NCBI GenBank assembly: GCA_030038195.1
Contig: JASHPJ010000053.1
Location: forward strand, 1 to 51,164
Source: Acidobacteriaceae bacterium
GTDB lineage: Bacteria > Acidobacteriota > Terriglobia > Terriglobales > Acidobacteriaceae
Direction of reading: 5' to 3'
Length of the DNA: 51,164 nucleotides
A model generated the notes under the pieces. The model saw nothing but the letters and a program-made list of their open reading frames with translations. It was not told the origin of the DNA and did not search any database. Positions 26,503 through 34,789 of the stretch are shown here, one piece after another. Both the position numbers and the translations under genes were made by a program. How positions within the stretch are numbered: the first letter of the stretch is position 1; every line of letters starts with the position of its first letter.

Positions 26503-29058
26503 ATGAAGAACTCGCTTTTTGGCCGCAAGCAATCGTTTTTATTTTTCTCCCTGGCTTTGGTTCTGACTGGCTGGACGTTCAGTGTCGCGGCCCAGGCGCC
26601 GGCACCCGACTCGCCCGCAATCGAAGAGCAGGCGCATGCCATGCTTTCCAGGCTCACACTCGAGCAGAAGATCGAGCTGCTGGGCGGTATTGACAGCATG
26701 TACACCCACGCCATGCCATCGATTGGACTGCCGCGCTTCAAGATGTCCGATGCGTCCGTAGGCGTGCGCACCTGGGGACCGACAACGGCCTATGCGGGCG
26801 GCGTGGCGCTGGCTGCTTCCTGGGACCGGGATCTGGCCCGCGAGATTGGCGAGAGCCTGGGCCGGGATGCGCGTGCGCGTAACGTGAATTTTCTGCTTGG
26901 CCCCGGAGTCGATATCGCGCGGTCGCCGGTCGGCGGCCGCAACTTCGAGTACCTGTCGGAAGATCCGTATCTGAACTCGGCGTTGGTGGTGCCGTTTATT
27001 GAGGGCGTGCAGTCGCAGGGTGTCATCGCCACGGTAAAGCACTACGCGCTCAACGACCAGGAGTTCAACCGGCACAACGCCAGCTCCGACGTGGACGAGC
27101 GCACCATGCGCGAAATCTATCTGCCGGCCTTCGAAGCCGCCGTGACCCAGGGCCATGTGGACGCAGTGATGAACTCCTACAACCTGGTCAACGGCGTGCA
27201 TGCGACACAGAACGAGTTTTTGAATCTGAAGGTGCTCAAAGGCGATTGGGGATTCAAGGGCATTCTCATGTCGGACTGGGATGCGACCTACGATGGCGTG
27301 GCTGCGGCGAACAACGGACTCGACCTGGAGATGCCCAGCCCGAAGTTCATGAACCAGAAGAATCTGCTCCCGGCTGTGAAAAGCGGCGAGGTGAAGGAGT
27401 CCACGATCGACGACAAGGTGCTGCGCCTGCTGCGCGCCGATCTGCGCTATGGATTCACGACGCGGCCGCAGTTCGATCCGGCGGATTCGACGTACTCGGT
27501 TGCCGACCGCGCGGTTGCGCTGAAAGGCGCACTGGAGAGCATTACGCTGCTCAAGAATGAGGGCGACCTGCTGCCGCTCGATCCAGGCAAAATCAAGACT
27601 ATCGCCATCATCGGCCCCGATGCATGGCCCGCGGTGCCGGGTGGCGGCGGATCTTCCGAGGCCACTGCCTTTGATCCGGTAAGCATTGTCACGGGAATCG
27701 GCAACCTGCTCGGGCCTGACGCGCACCTGCTCTACGCCCGCGGCCTGCCGGAGATGAACGACGTCTTCCGCAATACCCGGTGGGAAGACGGCGTGAAGGT
27801 GGAGACTTTTCCGAGCAACGACTTTACCGGCACCGCGGAAAGCGGAACCCGCCGCACCGTGGCCGACTGGAAGCCGAATCAATGGGAGCCCGCAGACCAG
27901 GCTCCGCGCAGCATTCGCTATACGGCAGCCTTCAAAGCCGGCGAAACCGGCAAGTACCTGCTGGTTGCCGCTGCAGCCGGCGAGGATGCTTTCAAGGTTT
28001 TCGTCGATGGCAGGCAGGTTCTCGACCAGGTACACGCCGAGGGCCAGGTGCCCAAGTATACGTCGATTGATCTTTCAGCGGGGCAGACGGTGCATGTGCA
28101 GGCCGACTATCTGCCGCATGCCGCCGGCTCGCGCTTCGGCTTCGGCCTGGCCTACGAGCCTGACTTGGTCTCAGACGACGCGAAGAAGTTTGCCTCGCTG
28201 GCTGACGTTGTGGTGCTGGCGGTGGGCTTCAATACTGCCTCGGAAGGTGAAGGGCATGACCGCACATTTACGCTGCCGTGGGGCCAGGACGCGCTCATTG
28301 AAGCGATCGCCGCCGCCAATCCACGCACGATCGTGACGCTCACCGGCGGCGGAGGCATGGATACGAGCCGCTGGCTTGACAAGGTGCCTGCGCTGCTGCA
28401 CCTCTACTATCCCGGCCAGGAGGGTGGCACGGCGCTGGCCGAGATTCTCTTCGGCAAACACGATCCCGAGGGCAAGCTGCCGGTCACCTTCGATCGCAGT
28501 TGGCAGGATAATCCCTCGGCCAGGTGGTACTACGGCGTACCCGGCGCCGATACCACGCTGCATGCCATCGGCGAGGACGGCAAGCCGCTGGACTACACCA
28601 TTGAGCACATCAAGTATGGCGACAAGCTGATGGTGGGCTACCGCTATTGGACGACCATTGGCAAGCAGCCGCTGTTCCCATTTGGATTCGGCTTGAGCTA
28701 CACAACCTTCCGGTTCTCGAACCTGCAGGCGCCGTCGAGCGCGGCTTCGGGTTCCACGGTGAGCGTGAGCTTTGACGTGACCAACACCGGCAGCGTAACC
28801 GGGGCCGAGGTCGCGCAGCTTTACGTCTCCGATCCATCGGCAAAGGTCGATCGCCCGGAGCGCGAACTGAAAGGCTTTGAGAAGGTTCGCCTCGAGCCCG
28901 GTGAAACGAAGCACGTAACGCTCGATCTGGATGCGCGCGCATTCAGCTACTGGAGCGAGAGCGAGCACAAGTGGACCATCGATCCCGGCAAGTTCGTCGT
29001 GCGCGTGGGCGATTCGAGCGAGAATACGCCGTTGCAGGCCGGTATCACGTTGCAATAG
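26503..29058 (+). CDS. Secreted GH3 beta-glucosidase with PA14 insertion
   Basis: Predicted exo-beta-glycosidase (beta-glucosidase or xylosidase type). ATG 26503 (851 residues) starts a signal peptide (MKNSLFGRKQSFLFFSLALV to VAAQAP). The GH3 N-terminal barrel contains VGVRTW, GGRNFEYLSEDPYL, the KHYALNDQE motif and nucleophile D258 in LMSDWDAT. The C-terminal domain starts near SITLLKNEGDLLPL. A PA14 domain is inserted in it (about residues 435-555, SIRYTAAFKAGETGKYLLVAA through FGLAYEP), and a fibronectin-III-like end (VTNTGSVTGAEVAQLYVSDP) closes the protein. PA14-containing GH3 enzymes often favour oligosaccharides. It is divergent from the sulfatase with 194 bases between. Its stop codon is inside a 15-base tandem duplication. 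Confidence 0.94.
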   Translation: MKNSLFGRKQSFLFFSLALVLTGWTFSVAAQAPAPDSPAIEEQAHAMLSRLTLEQKIELLGGIDSMYTHAMPSIGLPRFKMSDASVGVRTWGPTTAYAGGVALAASWDRDLAREIGESLGRDARARNVNFLLGPGVDIARSPVGGRNFEYLSEDPYLNSALVVPFIEGVQSQGVIATVKHYALNDQEFNRHNASSDVDERTMREIYLPAFEAAVTQGHVDAVMNSYNLVNGVHATQNEFLNLKVLKGDWGFKGILMSDWDATYDGVAAANNGLDLEMPSPKFMNQKNLLPAVKSGEVKESTIDDKVLRLLRADLRYGFTTRPQFDPADSTYSVADRAVALKGALESITLLKNEGDLLPLDPGKIKTIAIIGPDAWPAVPGGGGSSEATAFDPVSIVTGIGNLLGPDAHLLYARGLPEMNDVFRNTRWEDGVKVETFPSNDFTGTAESGTRRTVADWKPNQWEPADQAPRSIRYTAAFKAGETGKYLLVAAAAGEDAFKVFVDGRQVLDQVHAEGQVPKYTSIDLSAGQTVHVQADYLPHAAGSRFGFGLAYEPDLVSDDAKKFASLADVVVLAVGFNTASEGEGHDRTFTLPWGQDALIEAIAAANPRTIVTLTGGGGMDTSRWLDKVPALLHLYYPGQEGGTALAEILFGKHDPEGKLPVTFDRSWQDNPSARWYYGVPGADTTLHAIGEDGKPLDYTIEHIKYGDKLMVGYRYWTTIGKQPLFPFGFGLSYTTFRFSNLQAPSSAASGSTVSVSFDVTNTGSVTGAEVAQLYVSDPSAKVDRPERELKGFEKVRLEPGETKHVTLDLDARAFSYWSESEHKWTIDPGKFVVRVGDSSENTPLQAGITLQ

Positions 29059-29080
29059 CCGGAGCTGCAATAGCCGGAGC
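29051..29080 (+). repeat. Perfect 15-base tandem duplication across the GH3 stop codon
   Basis: TGCAATAGCCGGAGC occurs twice in a row (29051-29065 and 29066-29080). The first copy contains the in-frame TAG stop (29056-29058), so the protein is unchanged. Confidence 0.9.
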
Positions 29081-29153
29081 AATGATCGGTGCAGCAAGGC
29101 TTCGCGGGGCTCTTGCTGTTTGCGGTGCACTGCAGCGCGGCTGGGATCGTGCT

Positions 29154-29837
29154 ATGAAACGTGTCCTCTTGTCGTGGAGCAGCGGGAAAGACAGCGCCTG
29201 GACGCTCCATGTTCTTCGCCGCGATCCATCGATCGAAGTCTGCGGGCTGCTCACCACGCTCAACACCGGGTTTGACCGCGTGGCCATGCACGGCACGCGC
29301 CGCACCGTGCTGGAGGCACAGACCACCGCTGCCGGATTGCCGTTGTGGACTGTGCCGCTGCCCTGGCCGTGCTCGAACGAGATTTATGAACAGCGCATGG
29401 CCGAGGCCTGCCGGCGGGCCATGGACGAGAAAATCGATGCAGTGGCCTTTGGCGATCTCTTTCTGACGGATGTGCGCGCCTACCGCGAGCGGCAGCTTGC
29501 GTCCACCGGACTCGAGCCCCTCTTCCCTTTGTGGGAGATGCCTACCGATGCGCTGGCGCGCGCGATGATTGCCGGCGGTCTGCGCGCCCGGATCTCCTGC
29601 GTGGATACAGAGCAGATTCCCGCTGAATTTGCCGGTCGTGAGTTCGATGCGAGCCTGTTGCGCGATCTGCCGGCTGTGGCCGATCCCTGCGGCGAGCGCG
29701 GCGAGTTTCACACCTGCGTTTACGCCGGACCCATGTTCACAGCGCCGCTGGCGATTGAAACGGGAGAGATCGTCAAGCGCGATCGATTCGTCTATGCAGA
29801 TTTTCAGTTGGAAGCGGCGGACCTCGTCGCGCGCTGA
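29154..29837 (+). CDS. Dph6-like ATP-pyrophosphatase (adenosine nucleotide alpha-hydrolase fold)
   Basis: A 227-residue cytoplasmic protein of the family that includes eukaryotic diphthine-ammonia ligase. The N-terminal PP-loop SWSSGKDSAW (about 7-16) binds ATP. GLLTTLNTGFDRVAMHG, IDAVAFGDLFLTDVRAYRE and CGERGEFHTCVYAGPMF are the conserved blocks of this DUF71-type family. Bacteria lack diphthamide, so the real reaction is unknown; an amide- or B12-related ligase role has been proposed for relatives. ATG 29154 is chosen because the motif follows at once; the frame is open further upstream without family similarity. It lies 95 bases after the GH3 gene and is convergent with the SDR gene (nine bases apart). 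Confidence 0.88.
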   Translation: MKRVLLSWSSGKDSAWTLHVLRRDPSIEVCGLLTTLNTGFDRVAMHGTRRTVLEAQTTAAGLPLWTVPLPWPCSNEIYEQRMAEACRRAMDEKIDAVAFGDLFLTDVRAYRERQLASTGLEPLFPLWEMPTDALARAMIAGGLRARISCVDTEQIPAEFAGREFDASLLRDLPAVADPCGERGEFHTCVYAGPMFTAPLAIETGEIVKRDRFVYADFQLEAADLVAR

Positions 29838-29846
29838 TGCTTGAGT

Positions 29847-30587
29847 TCAGTATGTTCCGCGGCCGCCGCTCACGTCGTAGCATTGGCCGGTGACAAAGGA
29901 GCAGTCGCGGCTGGCCAGAAAATGAACAACGGCGGCAACCTCTTCCGCGTTGCCCGTTCTGCGCATGGGAATCTTCTGCACCATGTATTCGACCTGCGCC
30001 TGCGTCAACTGGTCGAGGATCTTGGTGCGGATCACGGCCGGAGCGACCGCGTTGATGCAGATGCCTTCCGTGGCCACTTCCTTGGCGATGGACTTGGTGA
30101 GCCCGATGATCGCAGCCTTCGACGCCGAGTAGGCCACCATGTTCGGGTTGCCTTCCTTGCCGGCAATCGAGGCGATATTGACGATACGGCCATAGCCCTT
30201 GGCGCGCATCCGGGGCAGCACGGCGCGGCACAGATAAAACGGCCCGTGAATGTTGACGCTCATCACACGGTGCCAGTCGTCGTCTGTCTGCTCCCAGATG
30301 GGCGCAGCGCGGCCGGCCAGCCCGGCGTTGTTTACCAGGATCTCAAGCGAGCCCGCCGTCGCCACCACCTTTTCAATGGCCGCCGTCACCTGCTCCGTCC
30401 GGGTTACGTCGAGGCACACCGCAAATGCTCCGCTGCCGATGCGTTTCGCCGCCGCACTGGCCGCTTCGATATCGATGTCTGCCACGGCCACGCGCGCGCC
30501 CGCTACGGAGAGCCGCTGTGCAATCGCCTCGCCAATCCCCGTTGCAGCCCCGGTCACCAGGGCGATCTGTCCCGTCAACTCAAACAT
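29847..30587 (-). CDS. Short-chain dehydrogenase/reductase (classical SDR)
   Basis: A 246-residue NAD(P)-dependent oxidoreductase, cytoplasmic. The cofactor motif TGAATGIG (12-19), NNAG (86-89), catalytic S140, Y153 and K157 (YSASK) are intact. D37 in VADID after beta-strand 2 suggests NAD preference. The sequence resembles sugar/polyol or 3-oxoacyl reductases and ends in the common GQxYDVSGGR block. It is the last gene of a minus-strand run with the acyltransferase (11 bases upstream), xylulokinase, MFS carrier and tartrate-dehydrogenase-like enzyme. In that setting, oxidation of a sugar alcohol or sugar acid to a ketose for the kinase is the simplest guess. Confidence 0.92.
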   Translation of the reverse strand: MFELTGQIALVTGAATGIGEAIAQRLSVAGARVAVADIDIEAASAAAKRIGSGAFAVCLDVTRTEQVTAAIEKVVATAGSLEILVNNAGLAGRAAPIWEQTDDDWHRVMSVNIHGPFYLCRAVLPRMRAKGYGRIVNIASIAGKEGNPNMVAYSASKAAIIGLTKSIAKEVATEGICINAVAPAVIRTKILDQLTQAQVEYMVQKIPMRRTGNAEEVAAVVHFLASRDCSFVTGQCYDVSGGRGTY

Positions 30588-30598
30588 TCCTGTCTCCC

Positions 30599-31840
30599 TT
30601 AAATCTTGATAAAGAGCTTCTTCCCGAACATCCAGTAGAGCACAAGCCAGTAGGCTGCGAGCGTGAGAGCGCCCAGCACCGTGGGCTCCAAGGCCGTTCC
30701 CAGGCAGTTCAGGACGCGCATGCCCAGGTGAATGCGGAAGCTGCTTTCAACAAAGCCGCGGCCGAGCTCGGCCATCACGTAAGCGGCGATGGAATTCATG
30801 CCCACGACCACCAGCGGGAAGACGACCTTGCGCTGCAGCTTGATGTCGACAAGCCAGCAGAATGCGCTCAGAAAGAGGAAGCAGACGCCGCCGCTGAAGA
30901 GCGTCCATGCGGGCGTCCACACGCGCTTGACGATAGGGCAGATTCCGGTGAAGTGGAGCAGCAGTCCGCCGGCGATGAGCGCTGCGGCTGCAATGAGGAA
31001 GCGGCGCAGCGGAATGGCCGGAGCCATCTCGATGAACCACCGGCCGGCGACTACGCCCAGCAGCAATGTGCCCAGCGTGGGAATGAAGCTCAGCGTCAGA
31101 TACCCGCCGTCGTTATAGACAAACGGGCTGGTGCGCGGGAAGAGATTGAGGAACCACAGGTCGAATGCCTGGCCGAAATTGCTGTTCTTGTTCCAGTGCG
31201 CGGCGAAGCCGGTGAGCAGGTGCTGGTGCCAGTCCGGCGGAACGCCCACGGCGGCCCAGTTGAAGTTCGGACCCGGCGCGGGATAGAGCGCCCAGGCCAG
31301 CCAGTAGCCGAAGAGAATGGCTCCAATGGCGGTCCATTGCCAGCGCGGTTTTACAAAAGCGAGCAGAAAGCCGAAGGTGTAGCCCAGGCCGATCTGCGTC
31401 AGCGTGTCCTCGAAGGTGAAGTAGGTGATCGGGCTGTCGGTAGAGCGGAGAAAGATGCCCAGCGCGATGAGCACCAGGCTGCGCCACATGGTGTGGAGCA
31501 GCATGTGGCGGAAGCTTTCGCCTTTTTGCCGGCGTCGGCGCAGCGAATAGGGAAGCGAGACGCCGGCCAGAAATGTAAAGCCGGGCTGGATGGTGTCATG
31601 CAGGCTCATTCCCACCCATTCCACGTGACTCTGGTTGAAAGAGAGGAACTGCCAGATAGGATTGCCGGGGAACGAGCGCGCCACGCGGGCGAACTCGAGC
31701 ACTTCGCCCATCATCAGCAGCATCACCAGGCCGCGATAGGCGTCCACGGCCATATTGCGCGGCTGCACGGCCTCGTACTTGAATTCGTTTGTGGCAATCT
31801 TGCGCGGCGGCTCGCCCACCAGCGCGATCACGTTACCCAT
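30599..31840 (-). CDS. HGSNAT/YeiB-like integral membrane acyltransferase (DUF5009-type)
   Basis: A 413-residue polytopic membrane protein related to heparan-alpha-glucosaminide N-acetyltransferase. ATG 31840 is chosen because GGAGGAGCTTCC precedes it; the frame extends upstream into the kinase gene without similarity. The family start RNMAVDAYRGLVMLLMMGEVL, the conserved His region HVEWVGMSLHDTIQPGFTF and about ten to eleven hydrophobic helices are visible. Relatives move acetyl groups from cytoplasmic acetyl-CoA across the membrane to an external aminosugar; in bacteria the acceptors are mostly unknown. It sits 28 bases after xylulokinase and 11 before the SDR gene, an unexpected place. A link to the heparinase-like lyase and GH20 elsewhere in the window is only suggestive. 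Confidence 0.85.
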   Translation of the reverse strand: MGNVIALVGEPPRKIATNEFKYEAVQPRNMAVDAYRGLVMLLMMGEVLEFARVARSFPGNPIWQFLSFNQSHVEWVGMSLHDTIQPGFTFLAGVSLPYSLRRRRQKGESFRHMLLHTMWRSLVLIALGIFLRSTDSPITYFTFEDTLTQIGLGYTFGFLLAFVKPRWQWTAIGAILFGYWLAWALYPAPGPNFNWAAVGVPPDWHQHLLTGFAAHWNKNSNFGQAFDLWFLNLFPRTSPFVYNDGGYLTLSFIPTLGTLLLGVVAGRWFIEMAPAIPLRRFLIAAAALIAGGLLLHFTGICPIVKRVWTPAWTLFSGGVCFLFLSAFCWLVDIKLQRKVVFPLVVVGMNSIAAYVMAELGRGFVESSFRIHLGMRVLNCLGTALEPTVLGALTLAAYWLVLYWMFGKKLFIKI

Positions 31841-31868
31841 GGAAGCTCCTCCAGCTATGGAGGAAAGC

Positions 31869-33344
31869 CTATCGCAAGGCACGCAGTGCAGGGTAGATTT
31901 TTCTCCAGCTCGCGTGGCCGGCCTTGTATGCGGCGATGTCGGCTGCGCCCGGCTCAATGCGCTGCGCCACCTCGATTGCCTGGCTGCAGGCCGCGTCCAG
32001 GCTGGTCCAGTGGCCTGCGCCCACGCCGGCCATGAGCGCGCAGCCAAAGGCGCCGCCCTCCTCGGCGGTCAGAATCTCCACGGCATGCCCGTAGATGCCG
32101 GCCTGTATACGCCGCCACAGTGCGCCACGCGCGCCTCCGCCGCCCAGGCGGATGCCGTTCACAGGAATGCCAAGCTCGGCGAAGAGCGTGAACGTGTCCT
32201 GCAGCGAGTAGGCGACGCCCTCGAGCACCGACCGCACGAAATGAGCCGATGTGTGTTGCATGCCGATGCCCGTGAAAGCCGCGCGCACTTCGGGATCGAG
32301 ATGCGGCGTGCGCTCGCCGAGCAGGTAGGGAGCCCACGCGAGCCCTTCGCTGCCGGCAGAAATCTTCGCTGCCGCTTCGCTCAGTACGTCGTAGTTCTGG
32401 CCGGCAAAGAAAGTGTCGCGCAGCCAGCGCAGGCTCAGGCCGGCAGACTGGGTTACGCCCATCACGTGCCATATGCCGGGCACCGCGTGGCAAAAGGTGT
32501 GCAAGCGGCCCTTGGGATCTTTGGTGGGCTCGGCGGTGGCGGCAAAGACTACGCCGGAGGTGCCGATCGTAGCGGAAACGCTACCCGGCTGCAGAATGCC
32601 CATGCCCACAGCTCCCGCACCCTGATCGCCCGCACCGGCGGCAACGGGCGTACCCGCCTTGAGGCCCGCCGCCGCGGCGCCGCTCTCGCTGATGCGCGCG
32701 CAGATCTCCGGCGACTCGAAGACGCGCGGCAGCCAGCTCTGGCTGATGCCGGCAGCCTCGGCCACTTCCCGCGACCAGCGGCGATGGGTAACGTCAAGCA
32801 GCAGCGTGCCCGAGGCCTCCTGCACGTCGATGGCGAACTCGCCGGTGAGCCGGTAGCGGACGTAGTCCTTGGGGCACATCACGTGGCGGATTTTGGCGAA
32901 GATCTCCGGCTGGTGGGTTTTTACCCACAGCAGCTTGGTGAGCGTAAAGTTGGGCAGCGCGGGATTGCAGGTAAGCTCGATAAGCCGCTCGTAGCCGATG
33001 TGCTCGGTGAGCCAGTCGCACTCGGGCTGTGTGCGCGTGTCGCACCAGATGGGCGATGGGCGCAGAACGGCGCCGTTCTCATCGAGCATGACTGCGCCGT
33101 GCATCTGGCCGGTGAGCGCCAGGGCGGCGATGGGTTGGCGCGGCTCGGGTGCGGCGGCGAGGGCACCGCGAATCGCCGCCTGCGCGGCGCGCCACCAGTC
33201 TTCGGGGTCCTGCTCAGCCCAGCCCGGATGCTCGGCGCGAAACGGTGCGTGCTCGCTGGACGCCCCGGAGATCAGCTTTCCGGTGGAATCGACCACCACG
33301 GCCCGCGTTCCGCCCGTGCCCACATCCATGCCCAGGAACCACAT
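31869..33344 (-). CDS. xylB: Xylulokinase (FGGY family)
   Basis: Cytoplasmic ATP-dependent kinase that forms xylulose-5-phosphate for the pentose-phosphate pathway. At 491 residues it has the usual length. The first FGGY domain starts MWFLGMDVGTGGTRAVVVD, contains TGQMHG (78-83), which contacts the sugar in XylB, and WCDTRT (100-105). The second domain has the general base D240 in GAGDQGAGAVGMG, then IGTSGVV and the ATP site LGGGGARGALWRRI. The MHG motif supports xylulose over glycerol or ribulose. No xylose isomerase is adjacent, so the ketose may come from the SDR in the same run or from elsewhere. It follows the MFS gene by 125 bases. Confidence 0.93.
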   Translation of the reverse strand: MWFLGMDVGTGGTRAVVVDSTGKLISGASSEHAPFRAEHPGWAEQDPEDWWRAAQAAIRGALAAAPEPRQPIAALALTGQMHGAVMLDENGAVLRPSPIWCDTRTQPECDWLTEHIGYERLIELTCNPALPNFTLTKLLWVKTHQPEIFAKIRHVMCPKDYVRYRLTGEFAIDVQEASGTLLLDVTHRRWSREVAEAAGISQSWLPRVFESPEICARISESGAAAAGLKAGTPVAAGAGDQGAGAVGMGILQPGSVSATIGTSGVVFAATAEPTKDPKGRLHTFCHAVPGIWHVMGVTQSAGLSLRWLRDTFFAGQNYDVLSEAAAKISAGSEGLAWAPYLLGERTPHLDPEVRAAFTGIGMQHTSAHFVRSVLEGVAYSLQDTFTLFAELGIPVNGIRLGGGGARGALWRRIQAGIYGHAVEILTAEEGGAFGCALMAGVGAGHWTSLDAACSQAIEVAQRIEPGAADIAAYKAGHASWRKIYPALRALR

Positions 33345-33469
33345 AGCACCTTCTCCTCTTGCCTAAATCGGTTTTCTCACAGCGCAGGCAGCATAGCAGC
33401 TTGAGCGGCCGGCGGCAAAGCCGGAAGAGATATTGCACGTGGGCTGCGCCTTCGGTAATGTTCCAATCT

Positions 33470-34789
33470 TCATTGCGTGCCTCTCGCGTTGCGGTCTTTC
33501 CGCTCGACCTGGCGGCTCAGCGCGAGCATGAGCGCTGCGGAGAGCGCCATCATCGCGCCAACTGCGTAGAGACCGCCTGCGTAGCTGCCCCAGCGCTGCT
33601 TGATGAGGCCGATCAGCCACGGGCCGATGAATCCGCCGATGTTGCCCAGGGAGTTGATCCAGGCAATGCCGGCGGCGGCGCCGGCTCCGGAGAGAAACAT
33701 GCTCGGCAAAGCCCACACCGGCCCCTTGGGCGCGTTACTGCCGAAGTTAACGATGGTGAGCGCAAGGACGACGGCGACGGCAGTCTGCGCGCTGCCGGCC
33801 CACACCAGCCCGGCACAGGCCAGCAGGCAGGGAACAGCAACGTGCCACGAGCGCTCCAGCGTGCGGTCGGAATGGCGCGCCCATGCGATCATGCCCGCAG
33901 CCGCCACCACGCTGGGCACGGCGTTGATCCATCCGATGGCGAGTGCGGAGAAGCCGAACTGGTGAATGATGAGCGGCGACCAGAAACCGACGGCGTAAAG
34001 GCCGGCGGAGGTTCCCGAGTAAATGAGCGCGAGCGCCAGCACGCGCGGATCGCGCAGCGTGGCCATGGCTGCGGCGGCGCTGCTTTTGTGCTGCCGGCCC
34101 TGTGCGCGCTCTGCGGCCAGGGTGGCAATGAGCCAGGCGCGCTCGTCGCCGGCCAGCCATGCTGCCTGTTCAGGGCGATCGGTGAGCACTTTGAGCGCGA
34201 GAAATCCGAGCAGGACAGCAGGCAGGCCCTCGAGGATAAACAGCCATTGCCAGTTGGCGAGGCCAAGGGACCGCGGCATCTCCATCAGCGCGCCGGAGAT
34301 GGGAGAGCCCACGGCCTGCGAGAGTGGCGCGGCGGCCATGAACGCAGCGATAGCCAGTGCGCGCTGGCGTGCAGGAAACCACAGGCTGAGATAAAGAAGC
34401 GTGCCGGGGAAAAAGCCGGCCTCCGTAATGCCCAGCAGAAAACGCATGACGTAAAAGCTGTACGGATCGGTGACGAAGGCCGACGCGGCCGAGATGAGTC
34501 CCCATGCAATGACGACCCGAGCGATCCACGCGCGCGCACCCACGCGCATCATGATCAGGTTCGACGGCACCTGGACGGCGATGTAGCCGACGAAGAAGAT
34601 GCCGGCGCCAAAGCCGAGCATGGCCGGCGTGAGGCCGATGGCCGCGTTCATGCTCAACGCGGCAAAGCCCACGTTCACGCGGTCAAGAAAGCTGACGAAG
34701 TAAAGCAGAATGACGAAGGGAAGAATACGCAACTGCAGCTTGCGCTCTACGCGCGCTTCGAGATCGGCGCTGGAGCCGTCCGGGTTCAC
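33470..34789 (-). CDS. MFS transporter, anion:cation symporter (ACS) family
   Basis: A 439-residue inner-membrane carrier with twelve predicted helices. The ACS signatures LPFVILLYFVSFLDRVNVGFA in helix 1 and VPSNLIMMRVGARAWIARVV after helix 2 are clear. Members move organic anions such as tartrate, phthalate, hexuronates or galactonate with protons. Its start overlaps the stop of the tartrate-dehydrogenase-like gene by four bases (34786-34789), implying translational coupling and a shared substrate. That pairing favours tartrate or another hydroxy-dicarboxylate or sugar acid. The later kinase and SDR genes leave room for an aldonate or uronate. Substrate is inferred. Confidence 0.92.
   Translation of the reverse strand: MNPDGSSADLEARVERKLQLRILPFVILLYFVSFLDRVNVGFAALSMNAAIGLTPAMLGFGAGIFFVGYIAVQVPSNLIMMRVGARAWIARVVIAWGLISAASAFVTDPYSFYVMRFLLGITEAGFFPGTLLYLSLWFPARQRALAIAAFMAAAPLSQAVGSPISGALMEMPRSLGLANWQWLFILEGLPAVLLGFLALKVLTDRPEQAAWLAGDERAWLIATLAAERAQGRQHKSSAAAAMATLRDPRVLALALIYSGTSAGLYAVGFWSPLIIHQFGFSALAIGWINAVPSVVAAAGMIAWARHSDRTLERSWHVAVPCLLACAGLVWAGSAQTAVAVVLALTIVNFGSNAPKGPVWALPSMFLSGAGAAAGIAWINSLGNIGGFIGPWLIGLIKQRWGSYAGGLYAVGAMMALSAALMLALSRQVERKDRNARGTQ

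Noticed and set aside
29154..29837. Diphthamide synthesis role for the Dph6-like protein
   Set aside because: Diphthamide occurs in archaeal and eukaryotic elongation factor 2, not in bacteria, so the name would mislead.
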